Shown here piece after piece: positions 1-8,579 of a stretch of 47,938 nt of DNA. The notes under the pieces are model-generated. The model was not told the DNA's origin. It worked only from the letters and a program-made list of their open reading frames with translations, and searched no databases. The stretch's first letter is position 1. Each line of letters begins with the position of its first letter. Position numbers and translations under genes: made by a program. The stretch covers positions 1 through 47,938 of the forward strand of contig QBLU01000024.1 of assembly GCA_003241875.1 (NCBI GenBank). Direction: 5' to 3'. Origin of the DNA: Alphaproteobacteria bacterium. Lineage in GTDB: Bacteria > Pseudomonadota > Alphaproteobacteria > Sphingomonadales > Sphingomonadaceae.

Positions 1-70
1 TGTCCATCGGACTGCGATCGTGGGCCCATCGGTTCTAATCAGAGAGTCTTGGTATAAGAGCCTCCGGCGG

Positions 71-88
71 CTGGGGCCTTGGCCCCAG
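71..88. repeat. Perfect 8-2-8 palindrome, intergenic repeat-like
   Basis: CTGGGGCC-TT-GGCCCCAG is a perfect inverted repeat set in a GGCGG...ACCCC context. It lies about 170 bases upstream of the first gene. It resembles the short GC-rich intergenic palindromes scattered in alphaproteobacterial genomes. There is no T-tract after it, so a factor-independent terminator is not supported. Whether it is repeated elsewhere in the genome cannot be seen here. Confidence 0.5.
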
Positions 89-137
89 ACCCCGATCAGC
101 ATCGCGAGCCGATGTCGGCCTCCGCGATCTTCTGCCC

Positions 138-172
138 CCCCCACCCTACCGCCTGCGGCGGTGGGGGGAGGG
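138..172. repeat. Strong GC hairpin
   Basis: The left arm (about 144-153, CCCTACCGCC) pairs with 157-166 across a TGC loop, with one G-T pair. Additional C/G pairing extends the stem outward to about 138 and 172, interrupted by mismatches. No T-run follows on either strand, so the role (terminator of a gene outside the window, or intergenic repeat) is unclear. Confidence 0.45.
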
Positions 173-254
173 AGCAGATTGGCTGCTTTCGCCCCAATAG
201 CGGACACGGCTCGCTTGTGACATCATCCGCAAATGATGCGGCGGGAGGCACTGC

Positions 255-725
255 ATGGGGTATGACGGCGCAATGCTTTTTGCGTGCTTGGTCTTGCTTA
301 TCCCGATTGCGGCTGGAGCAGGCCTCCTTTGGTTCGCTTTGAAGAGACTACGTTTTTTTCCGTCGGGTGCAGCTTCAGTGCCCGGCTACGGACTGATCGT
401 TCTCAGCGGCTACGCAGCGTTTTTCCTTGGAACGGCCGCTCAAACGCTTTGGATAGAACCCTCTCGCCTTCAAACTGAGTATATTGGGCAAGTATATGGC
501 ACTCCGTTGACGCTTCGAAGTTATGAGCATTCTGGGTTTCAGGATCCAATGGATGAATGGGTGTACTCATTGGGGTCCAAGGCCGTCACTGAATTAAAAA
601 AGCTTTGTTTGCCGCAGCCAAATAAATATCGAAGATGCTACGTCTTTTCTGACGGAGACGATCGTTGGGATGCCGCAGTTTGGCTAGAAGGAAGCGATCT
701 GCATATCCAAGATGGGTTGCATTGA
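255..725 (+). CDS. Hypothetical membrane protein, two N-terminal TM segments
   Basis: Encodes 156 residues I cannot assign to a family. The start is supported by a GGGAGG Shine-Dalgarno at 243-248, six bases before ATG 255. Residues about 6-29 form one hydrophobic helix, and about 43-66 a second. The remaining 90 residues are soluble, probably extracytoplasmic, with two Cys (LKKLCLP and RRCYVF) that could form a disulfide. The stop overlaps the next start by one base (TGATG), so the two are likely translationally coupled. Base composition is clearly less GC-rich than the catabolic genes from 1006 on, with codons such as TTT and AAA in use, suggesting acquired DNA. Function unknown. Confidence 0.7.
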   Translation: MGYDGAMLFACLVLLIPIAAGAGLLWFALKRLRFFPSGAASVPGYGLIVLSGYAAFFLGTAAQTLWIEPSRLQTEYIGQVYGTPLTLRSYEHSGFQDPMDEWVYSLGSKAVTELKKLCLPQPNKYRRCYVFSDGDDRWDAAVWLEGSDLHIQDGLH

Positions 726-919
726 TGACCGACGGCGCTCGACAAATCATATTTCTAACTGTCTGCGCCGTGCTGGCGGTGTTTTGTCTCATTCTCGGTC
801 TATGGGTGTATTGGCTTTCGCACTCACTACATTTGCTTGCCAACGGAGTGGCCTTACTACTTCTAACCATCGCTGCTTCGTTCTGGTGGAAGACACGAGT
901 GCGTTCGCCTAACCGGTGA
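725..919 (+). CDS. Small two-TM membrane protein (64 aa)
   Basis: The start is ATG 725, overlapping the TGA of the upstream gene (723-725). The protein begins MTDGARQ, has a hydrophobic helix at about residues 8-30, a short HSLH linker, a second helix at about 34-53, and ends in a basic KTRVRSPNR tail. It shares the lower-GC composition of its partner. The pair looks like a two-gene operon of small membrane proteins; no family is recognised. Confidence 0.6.
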   Translation: MTDGARQIIFLTVCAVLAVFCLILGLWVYWLSHSLHLLANGVALLLLTIAASFWWKTRVRSPNR

Positions 920-1005
920 ATTAGCGACCGTTTCCCACCCATAACGGACCACTGGCCGCAGATGCCCGCAGTCCGAACAGGTCCTGCGCCCGCCGCCAGA
1001 AACCC

Positions 1006-2343
1006 CTACTTCTCCCCCCGCGGCACCAGCAACAGCTTCGTCTGCCGGCCATCGATCCAGCGGAACGTCGTCCCGTCGTAAAACCCATCGACCTCCAGCG
1101 GGAACCGTACCTCCTGGCCGCCCCATTCCGGCACCTTGCGCAGCGCCGCCAGCTCGATCGACCAGGCGGTGTCGGCATTCACCGGATACTGGCCCATGCC
1201 CGGCACGCCGGACTGGTCCTCCCACGCGCCGATCCACGGCCCGGCGCCATGGCCGTGGGTGCCGATGGCATGGGTGTAGATGATCGGCTTCAGCCCGGCG
1301 GCGATGGCCCGTTTGCGCGCCGCCGCCAGCACCTGGTTACCGGTCCGCCCGGCGCGGAATTCGGCGAGCACCGCATCCTGCACGCGGTTGGCATCGGCCA
1401 TGCCGGCCACCAGCCCGGCCGGCGCCGCCGTCTCTCCGGGTTTCAGCACATAGGCGAGCATCTGCGTGTCGGTCTTCAGCCCCAGATAGCCCGCGCAGAA
1501 ATCGACATGGAGCAGGTCGCCCGGCATGATCACCGGGTCCTCGGGCAATGTCTGCTTGCCGGGGTCGAGATGGGCGACGCTCGGCCGCTGCAGCGTCACC
1601 GATGGCTGGCACCAGGCGTCGAGCCGCGCATCGGCAAGCCGCTCGCGATACCACCAGACGACATCCTGCGTCGTCGTCACGCCCGGCACGATGACCTTTT
1701 CCGACAACCCCTCCGGGATCATCGCATGGCTGGCGCGCATGATCGCGCCATAAACCGCCATGTCGGCCGGCGTGCGCGTCTCGAGGAAGCCCAGCGCCAG
1801 CCCGTCATGGCTGACGACGCGGGTCCCGAGCGGCCCCAGCGCCGCCAGCAACTGCTTGTGCTGGCTGACCGACAAGCCATCGGCGAGGCCGAAGTCTTCC
1901 GAAATATTGACCGCAATGCTCTTGGGATTCCGCTCCCGCACCAGGTCGCCGAGCCGCTGCCACTGGTCGGGCTGCGTCGCCGGGTCCCAGCGCGTGTCGA
2001 ACAGGTCGCCGACCGGATAGCGCGCCACGGCAAAACGCTCGACCCCGGCTGCGCCGCCGCGGTCGTGCAACACCAGGATCATGCGGCGCCGGGCGTTCGG
2101 CCAGGTCGCGGGCAGCATCGCCTTGACGACCGGGTCCTCGTTATACTCGCGCGCCACCAGGATCCACATCTGGACGCCGTGCTTGCGCATCATCGCCGGA
2201 ACGACGGTATCGAGCCGGTCGCGCAGCAGCCGGTCCTGCGCGGCGACGCGATCCCGCAGCCCGAGCACCGCCGGGGCGGCATAATCCTGCGCCACCGCGG
2301 GTACCGCCGTCGCCAGCACCGCCGCCAACACCAGTCGCTTCAT
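1006..2343 (-). CDS. Secreted M24 family metallopeptidase (Xaa-Pro aminopeptidase-like)
   Basis: Encodes 445 residues with a classic signal peptide (MKRLVLAAVLATAVPAVAQ), so it probably acts in the periplasm. The C-terminal half is a pita-bread fold. The two-metal ligands of the family are all visible: Asp in LLHVDF, Asp in LKTDTQ, His in GTHGHG, Glu in WSIELA and Glu in GGQEVRF. M24B enzymes remove N-terminal residues preceding proline; substrate preference here is inferred only. Its ATG overlaps the stop of the upstream flavin oxidoreductase gene (ATGA), making it the last gene of a three-gene leftward operon. In the context of an amino-acid importer and imino-acid oxidoreductases, it may release proline-type amino acids or dipeptides before uptake. 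Confidence 0.88.
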   Translation of the reverse strand: MKRLVLAAVLATAVPAVAQDYAAPAVLGLRDRVAAQDRLLRDRLDTVVPAMMRKHGVQMWILVAREYNEDPVVKAMLPATWPNARRRMILVLHDRGGAAGVERFAVARYPVGDLFDTRWDPATQPDQWQRLGDLVRERNPKSIAVNISEDFGLADGLSVSQHKQLLAALGPLGTRVVSHDGLALGFLETRTPADMAVYGAIMRASHAMIPEGLSEKVIVPGVTTTQDVVWWYRERLADARLDAWCQPSVTLQRPSVAHLDPGKQTLPEDPVIMPGDLLHVDFCAGYLGLKTDTQMLAYVLKPGETAAPAGLVAGMADANRVQDAVLAEFRAGRTGNQVLAAARKRAIAAGLKPIIYTHAIGTHGHGAGPWIGAWEDQSGVPGMGQYPVNADTAWSIELAALRKVPEWGGQEVRFPLEVDGFYDGTTFRWIDGRQTKLLLVPRGEK

Positions 2344-3455
2344 CGTGCCATCCCCTCGTAGCGGCGCCGCTCGATATAGAAACTCAGGCCTTCGGGCAGC
2401 ACGCGGTGCGGGTTGGACAGGCCCAGGGTCAGCGCGGCGCGATGGACAAAGCTGCTGTCGGCCAGCAACTCCCGCCCGATCGCCACCAGGTCGGCGCGCC
2501 AGTCGGCGATGATCGCGTCGGCCAGTTCGGCGGTCATGATGAGGCCGACCGCCATGCTGGCGATGCCCGCCTCGCGGCGCACCCGCTCGGCATTGGGCAC
2601 CAGATAGCCCGGCGCCGGCGGTGTCGCGGCGACGCCCGACGGCCCGCTGACGCCGCCCGACGAACAGTCGATGACGTCGATCCCGGAGGCTTTCAACGCC
2701 GCTGCCAGCGCCACCGTGTCCTCGATCGTGATGCCGCCCTCGACACCGTCGACCGCCGACACGCGATAGAAGATCGGCATCGTATCCGGCAGCTCGGCGC
2801 GCAGTCGCTCGGCAATGGCGACCGCAAACCGGAAGCGGTTGTCGCCCCCCCAGCTGTCGCCGCGCCGGTTGCTGATCGGCGAGACGAAGCTGTTGATCAG
2901 ATAGCCATGGGCGCCATGAATCTCGACGAAATCGAAGCCGGCGGCGACGGCGCGTTGCCCGGCGGCGGAAAAGGCGTCGATGACCGCGGCGATCCCCGCA
3001 GCATCGAGTTCCGTCGGCACCTGCCAGTTCGGGCCGAAGGGGATGGCGCTCGGCGCCACGCTGGTCCAGCCGCGCGCGTCACCGGCGGCAAAGGGCTGGG
3101 CCCCCTCGAACGGCGTCGCCGACGATGCCTTGCGCCCGGCATGGGCGAGCTGGATGCCGACCGGAATGCCCTCGTCGTGGTAGATGGCGGCCAGCTCGGT
3201 GAGGCCGGGCAAATGATCGTCCGACCAGATGCCGAGGCAGCCGGGCGTGATCCGGCCCTCCGGCACCACGGCGGTCGCCTCCAGCAAGGCGCCGCCGACG
3301 CCGGCCAGCGCGATCCGGCCATGGTGGCTGCGATGCCAGCGCGTCGCCGCGCCGTCGATGGCGCGATACTGGCACATCGGCGACAGGATGACACGATTGC
3401 CGAACGTCACCCCGCGGATGGTCAGCGGGCGAAACAGCGCCGGCACGTCGGTCAT
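2340..3455 (-). CDS. Old Yellow Enzyme family NADH:flavin oxidoreductase (YqjM-like)
   Basis: Encodes 371 residues from ATG 3455, which overlaps the stop of the DapA-like gene (ATGA). The longer open frame to 3761 only reads through that gene in antiparallel frames and was not used. It is a TIM-barrel FMN enzyme. PMCQY near residue 25 carries the Cys of the YqjM-type (thermophilic-like) class. QLAHAGRK and EIHGAHGYLINSF with SNRRGD are the family flavin and substrate-binding motifs. These enzymes reduce activated C=C bonds with NAD(P)H. In this operon it could reduce or rearrange an unsaturated imino-acid intermediate; that role is inference. Confidence 0.88.
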   Translation of the reverse strand: MTDVPALFRPLTIRGVTFGNRVILSPMCQYRAIDGAATRWHRSHHGRIALAGVGGALLEATAVVPEGRITPGCLGIWSDDHLPGLTELAAIYHDEGIPVGIQLAHAGRKASSATPFEGAQPFAAGDARGWTSVAPSAIPFGPNWQVPTELDAAGIAAVIDAFSAAGQRAVAAGFDFVEIHGAHGYLINSFVSPISNRRGDSWGGDNRFRFAVAIAERLRAELPDTMPIFYRVSAVDGVEGGITIEDTVALAAALKASGIDVIDCSSGGVSGPSGVAATPPAPGYLVPNAERVRREAGIASMAVGLIMTAELADAIIADWRADLVAIGRELLADSSFVHRAALTLGLSNPHRVLPEGLSFYIERRRYEGMAR

Positions 3456-4420
3456 GCGGCGCGCATCGCCATCGCGCTGTCGGTGCTGCGGGCGTCGATA
3501 TCGATCATCAGCGCATCGATTTCCTCGAACACCGCCATGATCTGCTTCAGCTTGGTGCGGCCTTCCTCGCCCAGGCTGCCGAACTTCGTCAGCGGCGCCC
3601 GCACGTCGCCGACCGGATAGCCGCGCGCCGCGGCCAGCGCCTTGGAATAGCATTGGTGGCCATAGGTCGGGTGCCCCTCCGCGATGATCATGTCGAAGCG
3701 GTGGACGAGATGCTGGATGCGCGTCGCATCGCGCACGCGGCCTTCGACGAGCAGGTCCCACAGCCGCCGCGTCGCATAGGGCAGGTAATTGCCATAGGGA
3801 TTCACATAGCCGACCGCGCCGAGCAGGAAGCTTTCGACCGGGCGCTCGCCGGCGAACACGTTCATCACGCCGTGCGTCGCCTCGACGATGTCGAAGACGC
3901 GCGCCACGTCCATGCTGGCTTCCTTGATGTAGCGGATCTGCGGAAATTCCGCCGTCATCCGCGCCACCAGCGCCGCCGGCATGTCGCGGTTCGACGTCAC
4001 CGGGTTGTTGTAGAGCATGATCGGCAGGTCGGTGGCGGCGCAGATGGCGCGGTAATATTCGTAAATCTCGTCGTCGGTCGGCGTGTAGTAATAGGGCGGG
4101 ATGATCATCAAGCCATCGGCGCCCAAGTCCTCGGCCTCGCGGCTGAACGCGGCCGCGCGCGGCGTATAGGCATCCATGGTGCCGACCATGACCGAATAGC
4201 GCCCGGCCGCGTGGCGCACCGTCGCATCGACCAGCCGGCGGCGTTCATCGGCGCTGATGGTCAGGAATTCGCCGGTGGTGCCCAGCATGATCACGCCCGG
4301 GACGCCGCATTCCACCTGCCAGTCGAGAAAGGCGTTCAACCGCCCGATGTCGATGTCGGTGCCGTCATCGTTGAACGGCGTCACGGCAACGGTATGGCTT
4401 CCCCGGAACTCTTTTGTCAT
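3452..4420 (-). CDS. Dihydrodipicolinate synthase family lyase/deaminase
   Basis: Encodes 322 residues. ATG 4420 is preferred over the longer start at 4441 because AAGGG lies 6 bases upstream and the protein then begins MTKEFRG. DHDPS-family hallmarks are LGTTGEF (pyruvate carboxylate binding), LYNNP (catalytic Tyr) and YIKEAS (Schiff-base Lys). The family includes DapA, N-acetylneuraminate lyase, KDG aldolases and the delta1-pyrroline-4-hydroxy-2-carboxylate deaminase of 4-hydroxyproline catabolism. The neighbouring flavoprotein and Fe-S/FAD oxidoreductase make a deaminase of the last kind attractive, but the sequence alone does not decide. First gene of the leftward operon, divergent from the DAO-like gene. 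Confidence 0.88.
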   Translation of the reverse strand: MTKEFRGSHTVAVTPFNDDGTDIDIGRLNAFLDWQVECGVPGVIMLGTTGEFLTISADERRRLVDATVRHAAGRYSVMVGTMDAYTPRAAAFSREAEDLGADGLMIIPPYYYTPTDDEIYEYYRAICAATDLPIMLYNNPVTSNRDMPAALVARMTAEFPQIRYIKEASMDVARVFDIVEATHGVMNVFAGERPVESFLLGAVGYVNPYGNYLPYATRRLWDLLVEGRVRDATRIQHLVHRFDMIIAEGHPTYGHQCYSKALAAARGYPVGDVRAPLTKFGSLGEEGRTKLKQIMAVFEEIDALMIDIDARSTDSAMAMRAA

Positions 4421-4494
4421 GCGTCGGCCCTTGCTCAACAATGCGATTGTCGCTGAAGCTCTCGCTTATCGACAGTCGAAAAGCTATGCGAAAT

Positions 4495-4510
4495 GCGAAC
4501 AGTTGTCAGC
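4495..4510. promoter_or_regulatory. Candidate operator, imperfect palindrome
   Basis: GCGAACAGTTGTCAGC lies between the divergent DapA-like and DAO-like genes. Its left half GCGAACA and the following TGT match the perfect palindrome at 11117-11132. The right half is degenerate. An 11-bp palindrome GCGATTGTCGC lies nearby at 4443-4453. The two intergenic regions may bind the same unseen regulator. Confidence 0.4.
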
Positions 4511-4549
4511 ATAGCGCCCACTTTTTTAGCGCCGAAAGGTCTTTTGCCT

Positions 4550-5704
4550 GTGTCTCGCCCGGATGTCATCGTGATCGGCGGCGGCATCGCCGGGGCCGCC
4601 ACCGCCCTGTACCTGGCGCGCGACGGCGTCCGCGTGACGCTGGTCGAGGGGGCGGTCATCGGTGGCGGCGCCTCGGGCGCCAATGCCGGCAGCCTGCACG
4701 CCCAGATCCCGCACGATCCGTTCCGCAACCTCGGCGCGGCCTGGGCCGGCGCCTTCCAGCCCGTCGTCACGCTGCTCGCCCGCTCGCTCGGCATGTGGCG
4801 CGAGCTGGAGGCCGATCTCGGCTGCGATCTCGAGATCGCCTTCGGCGGCGGCGTCATGGTCGGCGCCACGCCCGCCGAATGCGACGAGATCGCCGCCAAG
4901 GCCGAGATCGAACGCGCCGCCGGGCTCGACATCACCCTGCTCGGCCGCAACGCCCTGCGCGATGCGGCACCCTATCTGGCCGAAACGGCGCTCGGCGGCG
5001 CCTTTTGCGCCATCGAGGGCAAGGCCAACCCGATGCGCGTCGCCCCCGCCTATGCCGCCGCCGCGCGCGCCGCAGGCGTCACCATCGTTGCCGGCCAGGG
5101 TCCCGCCGCCATCGCCCGCACCGGCCAGGGCTATGCCGTCACCACCGGCGAGCGGGTGATCGACGCAGATCGGCTTGTCATTGCCGCCGGCGGCGCCACC
5201 GGCGGGCTGGCGGCGCAGCTCGGCGCCGACCTTGCCATCACCAGCACCCCCATCCAGGTCTGCGTCACCGAGCCTGCTGAACCCTTTGTGCCGCATCTCG
5301 TCTATTGCGCCGGCGAAAAACTGTCGCTGAAACAGAGCCGCGTCGGCAGCATCCTGATCGGCGGCGGCTGGGACGCGCGGCTCGACGATCGCGGCCGCCC
5401 CGTCGTCGATGCCGCCAACCTGTCCGCCAACCTGCGCGTCGCCATGCGTATCGTGCCCGGCATCGCCGGCCTCAACCTCGTCCGCAGCTGGGCGGCGCTG
5501 GTCAACGGCACCGACGACTGGCTGCCGATCATCGGCGAACTGCCGCAGGCACCCGGCGCCTTCATCAACTATGTCCCCTGGCTCGGCTTCTCGGGCGGCC
5601 CCGCCGCAGCGCGGATCACCGCCGACCTGGTGCTGGGCAAACCCCCGAGCCTCGACGTGCCGCTGGCCAGTTTTGCACCGAAAGCCACGCTCAATGCCGG
5701 ATGA
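4550..5704 (+). CDS. FAD-dependent oxidoreductase, DAO family (D-hydroxyproline/D-amino-acid dehydrogenase-like)
   Basis: Encodes 384 residues from GTG 4550, chosen because GAAAGG at 4534-4539 is correctly spaced and the Rossmann motif VIVIGGGIAG follows at once. The ATG at 4493 would add 19 residues with no ribosome site. Family features are the dinucleotide fold, GGGASGANAG in the FAD-binding region, and the C-terminal WLGFSGGPAAA segment near the flavin. Such proteins oxidise amino or imino acids; several work as the catalytic subunit with an [2Fe-2S]/FAD partner of the type encoded at 8576-10288. It is divergent from the DapA-like operon and converges on the ABC ATPase gene with a 14-base overlap. 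Confidence 0.85.
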   Translation: MSRPDVIVIGGGIAGAATALYLARDGVRVTLVEGAVIGGGASGANAGSLHAQIPHDPFRNLGAAWAGAFQPVVTLLARSLGMWRELEADLGCDLEIAFGGGVMVGATPAECDEIAAKAEIERAAGLDITLLGRNALRDAAPYLAETALGGAFCAIEGKANPMRVAPAYAAAARAAGVTIVAGQGPAAIARTGQGYAVTTGERVIDADRLVIAAGGATGGLAAQLGADLAITSTPIQVCVTEPAEPFVPHLVYCAGEKLSLKQSRVGSILIGGGWDARLDDRGRPVVDAANLSANLRVAMRIVPGIAGLNLVRSWAALVNGTDDWLPIIGELPQAPGAFINYVPWLGFSGGPAAARITADLVLGKPPSLDVPLASFAPKATLNAG

Positions 5705-6428
5705 TCGCCCCAATGAAGGCCTTGGTCCGCGCCTCCTGCGGCGCGGTGAAAATCTGCGCCGGCGGGCCTGATTCAACCACCCGGCCCGCGTCCATCATCA
5801 CCACACGGGTCGAAATCTCGCGCACGAAGCTCATCTCGTGGCTCACCAGCAGCATGGAAATGCCCGTCGCAGCCAGCGCGCGCACCGTATCGAGCACCTC
5901 CCCGACCCTTTCCGGGTCCAGCGCCGAGGTGATTTCGTCGAGCAACAGGATCTCGGGCTGCATCGCCAGCGCCCGGGCGATGGCGACGCGCTGCTGCTGC
6001 CCGCCGGAAAGCTGGTCGGGATAGCTGTCGGCCTTGTCGGCCAGGCCTACCGACGCCAGCAACTCGCGTCCTCGCGCCTCGGCTGCCGCCGGCGCCACCC
6101 CCAGCGTTTTTACCGGCGCCAGGCAGATATTGGCCAGCGCGGTCATGTTCTGGAACAGGTTGAACTGCTGGAAAACGATGCTCATGCGCCGCCGCAGCGC
6201 CCGCACGCTGGCCTTGCTGGCATAATCCACCGGCGTGCCATCGATACTGACCTGGCCACTTGACGGCGCGGTCAGGCCGATCAGCACCCGCAACAGGGTC
6301 GATTTGCCCGATCCCGATGGCCCGATCAGGCTGATGACCTCGCCCTTTCCGACCGAAAGGTTGACGCCATTCAGGATTGGTGCGCCGCCATAGCCGGCGG
6401 ACAGGTCAACGATGTCGAGAAACGGCAA
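5691..6428 (-). CDS. Polar amino-acid ABC transporter ATPase
   Basis: Encodes 245 residues. The start is TTG 6428, preceded by GGAG seven bases upstream; no suitable ATG is present. Walker A GPSGSGKST (about residue 37), Q-loop QQFNLFQ, signature LSGGQQQR, Walker B ILLLDE followed by ITSALDP, and the switch His in VSHEMSF are intact. This is the pattern of GlnQ/HisP-type importers. It overlaps the upstream permease gene by 23 bases and ends the leftward operon SDR, Fe-S oxidoreductase, binding protein/permease, permease, ATPase. Confidence 0.93.
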   Translation of the reverse strand: MPFLDIVDLSAGYGGAPILNGVNLSVGKGEVISLIGPSGSGKSTLLRVLIGLTAPSSGQVSIDGTPVDYASKASVRALRRRMSIVFQQFNLFQNMTALANICLAPVKTLGVAPAAAEARGRELLASVGLADKADSYPDQLSGGQQQRVAIARALAMQPEILLLDEITSALDPERVGEVLDTVRALAATGISMLLVSHEMSFVREISTRVVMMDAGRVVESGPPAQIFTAPQEARTKAFIGAIIRH

Positions 6429-7095
6429 GTCGCGTCTCCAGCCAGGCCGCCATGCGGCCCAGCGGCCATGACAGGAGGAAGTACAGGATCAGCACGGCAC
6501 CAAAGCCGTACAACGGCGAAAAGCCGCGATTGACGAGAATCTTGCCCGAAAAGGCCAGCTCCACGACGCCGAGATGGCTGGCCAGCGCCGTATCCTTGAT
6601 GAACATCACCATGAAAGCCGCCGCCGGCGGCAGGATGACCCGCCAGCTTTGCGGCAGGATGACGAGCCAGAAGCTTTGCGCGGCACTGAGACCCAGCACA
6701 TCGGCGCCCTCGACCTGCGCCCGCGGCACCGATTCCAGCCCGGCCCGCACGATTTCCGACAGATAGGCCGTCGCCGCGAGCGTCACGGCAATGGCGGCGA
6801 TGCCCAGCAGCGACAGGTCGGGGGCGAAGGCCTGCACCGAAAACAGCACCAGAATGAGGATGACGAGGAACGGGATGCGCCGGAACAGCTCGACATAGGC
6901 GGCGGCGAGCACGCGCGCCGGTGCCAGCCAGCCGGCCCGGCTGCGCCGCACCACCGCCAGGACCATGCCGAGCACGAACCCCGCCCCGCAGCCGATGACC
7001 GTCATCAGCAGGGTTCGCGACAGTGCCAGACCCAGGAAGGCCGCGGTATCGCGCGTGAAGAACGCCGGCGCTTCGGCCATCAAGCGGTCGATCAT
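6406..7095 (-). CDS. Amino-acid ABC transporter permease
   Basis: Encodes 229 residues from ATG 7095, which overlaps the previous stop (ATGA). It has about five hydrophobic helices and the EAA-loop motif EGADVLGLS...LPQ that docks on the ATPase. It belongs to the HisM/GlnP class. It probably pairs with the permease half of the upstream fusion protein to form the heterodimeric channel in the inner membrane. Confidence 0.92.
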   Translation of the reverse strand: MIDRLMAEAPAFFTRDTAAFLGLALSRTLLMTVIGCGAGFVLGMVLAVVRRSRAGWLAPARVLAAAYVELFRRIPFLVILILVLFSVQAFAPDLSLLGIAAIAVTLAATAYLSEIVRAGLESVPRAQVEGADVLGLSAAQSFWLVILPQSWRVILPPAAAFMVMFIKDTALASHLGVVELAFSGKILVNRGFSPLYGFGAVLILYFLLSWPLGRMAAWLETRLAVSRHR

Positions 7096-8579
7096 GCCGC
7101 GCGCACCCGGAACAGCCACCGCCCGGCCCCCGCGAGCAGCCCCGAAGCCACCAGCGTCAGCACGATGTAGATCAGCCCGGTCACCGCAAAGGTCTCGATC
7201 GTGCGCAGATTGGCGGTGCTGATGTTGATCGCCCGCCCGGTCAGCTCCTCGACCCCGAACAAGGCCCCCATCGAACTGCCCAGCACCAGCACGATGAAGA
7301 AGCTCGACAGCGGCCGATAAACGGTGCGGATGATGCTCGGCAGCATGACATGCACCAGCTTGTCGCGCCGCCCCAGCCCCAGCACCTCGGCCGCCTCCAG
7401 CTCCACCGTCCGCACCGCGACGATGCCGCCGCGCAGGATCTCCGCCAGATAGGCACCGGCATTCAGTGTCAGGCCGATCACCACGGCGGCGAACGCCGGC
7501 AGCTTCACGCCGATGTCGGGCAGCGCATAATACAGCACGAAAATCTGCACCAGCGCCGGCGTATTGGTGAAGAAACTGACATAAGCGCCACACACCCGGC
7601 GCAGCAGCGTGCCGCCGCGCAGCCGCGCCAGCGCACAGCCCAGCCCGATCGCCGCCCCGGCGACAAAGGCGATCACCGCAATCTGCAAGGAAATCACCGC
7701 GCCGGCCGCCAGATACGGCAGTTCGGGCCAGACGCCGCTCCAGTCGAAGCGATAACCCGTCGGCCGGGACGCCTTGGCGACGCTCGCCAGCTGCGCCGCC
7801 GACACCGGTACCGTCATCGCCGCGCCGTAATGCTTGCGCCACAGCGCCGCGATGCTGCCGTCGCCGTGCAGCTGCCGCAGCGCCGCATCGGTGGCGGCGC
7901 GCAAGGCATCGTTGCCCTGGGCGATGCCGATGCCGCACCAGGCGACGAAGATGGGATCGGGCAGCACGCGCCATGCGATGTCGGGATAGTTCTTCGTGAA
8001 TCCGACGAAGAAATCGACGTTTTCCACCAGCGCATCGGCCCGCCCCTGCGCGATGGCACGGATCGTGTCGGCATTGCCATCGACCAGCAAGCGCTGCGGT
8101 TTCGGCAGTTTTTCGCGCAAGACCGATACCGACTGGTTGCCGCGCATGTTGACCAGCGTGATGTCGGCGCGGTCGAGCTCCTGCCAGCGCGTCACCGGCA
8201 GCCTTGCCGTGGTGATGACGCCCATCGCCTCCGAATGCAGCGGCACCGTGAAATCGATCAGCGCCTCGCGCTCGGGCGTGATGGTCAGCGCGCCCAACGC
8301 CAGGTCGATCCGCCCCGACACGAGGAACGGCACCCGGCTCGCGGCCTCGGTCGGCACCAGCTGCAGCCGTACCCCCAGCCGATCCGCCAGGCGCCGGGCC
8401 ACATCGACATCGAACCCCTTGAGCGTGCCATCGGCGGCAAAGCTGCTCATCGGCGGGAAATTCGGGTTGACGCCGACCCGCAGCACACCGGTTGCGCGGA
8501 TCGTGTCGAGGCTGCGGGCGTGCAGTGGCACGGCGATGAGCGCCAGCCACAGCAACACCAGGCACCGCCAGCCGCTCAC
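7092..8579 (-). CDS. Fused amino-acid-binding protein and ABC permease
   Basis: Encodes 495 residues from GTG 8579, overlapping the stop of the oxidoreductase gene (GTGA). A signal peptide (about 1-22) leads into a solute-binding domain of the SBP_bac_3 type, about 25-245. Its features include GVLRVGVNPNFPP, GFDVDVARR, and DLALGALTITPERE with DFTVP. From about residue 265 it continues as a HisM/GlnP-like permease with LNAGAYLAEILRGG and the EAA motif EAAEVLGLG. Such fusions tether the receptor to the channel, as in GlnP-type importers. The binding site suggests an amino acid or related zwitterion; the actual ligand is unknown. Confidence 0.9.
   Translation of the reverse strand: MSGWRCLVLLWLALIAVPLHARSLDTIRATGVLRVGVNPNFPPMSSFAADGTLKGFDVDVARRLADRLGVRLQLVPTEAASRVPFLVSGRIDLALGALTITPEREALIDFTVPLHSEAMGVITTARLPVTRWQELDRADITLVNMRGNQSVSVLREKLPKPQRLLVDGNADTIRAIAQGRADALVENVDFFVGFTKNYPDIAWRVLPDPIFVAWCGIGIAQGNDALRAATDAALRQLHGDGSIAALWRKHYGAAMTVPVSAAQLASVAKASRPTGYRFDWSGVWPELPYLAAGAVISLQIAVIAFVAGAAIGLGCALARLRGGTLLRRVCGAYVSFFTNTPALVQIFVLYYALPDIGVKLPAFAAVVIGLTLNAGAYLAEILRGGIVAVRTVELEAAEVLGLGRRDKLVHVMLPSIIRTVYRPLSSFFIVLVLGSSMGALFGVEELTGRAINISTANLRTIETFAVTGLIYIVLTLVASGLLAGAGRWLFRVRAA

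Noticed and set aside
2406-3620. 404-codon rightward open frame opposite the OYE and DapA-like genes
   Set aside because: Arg/Gly/Asp-rich low-complexity translation, no start signal, and it lies antisense to two well-supported enzymes; a GC-driven shadow.
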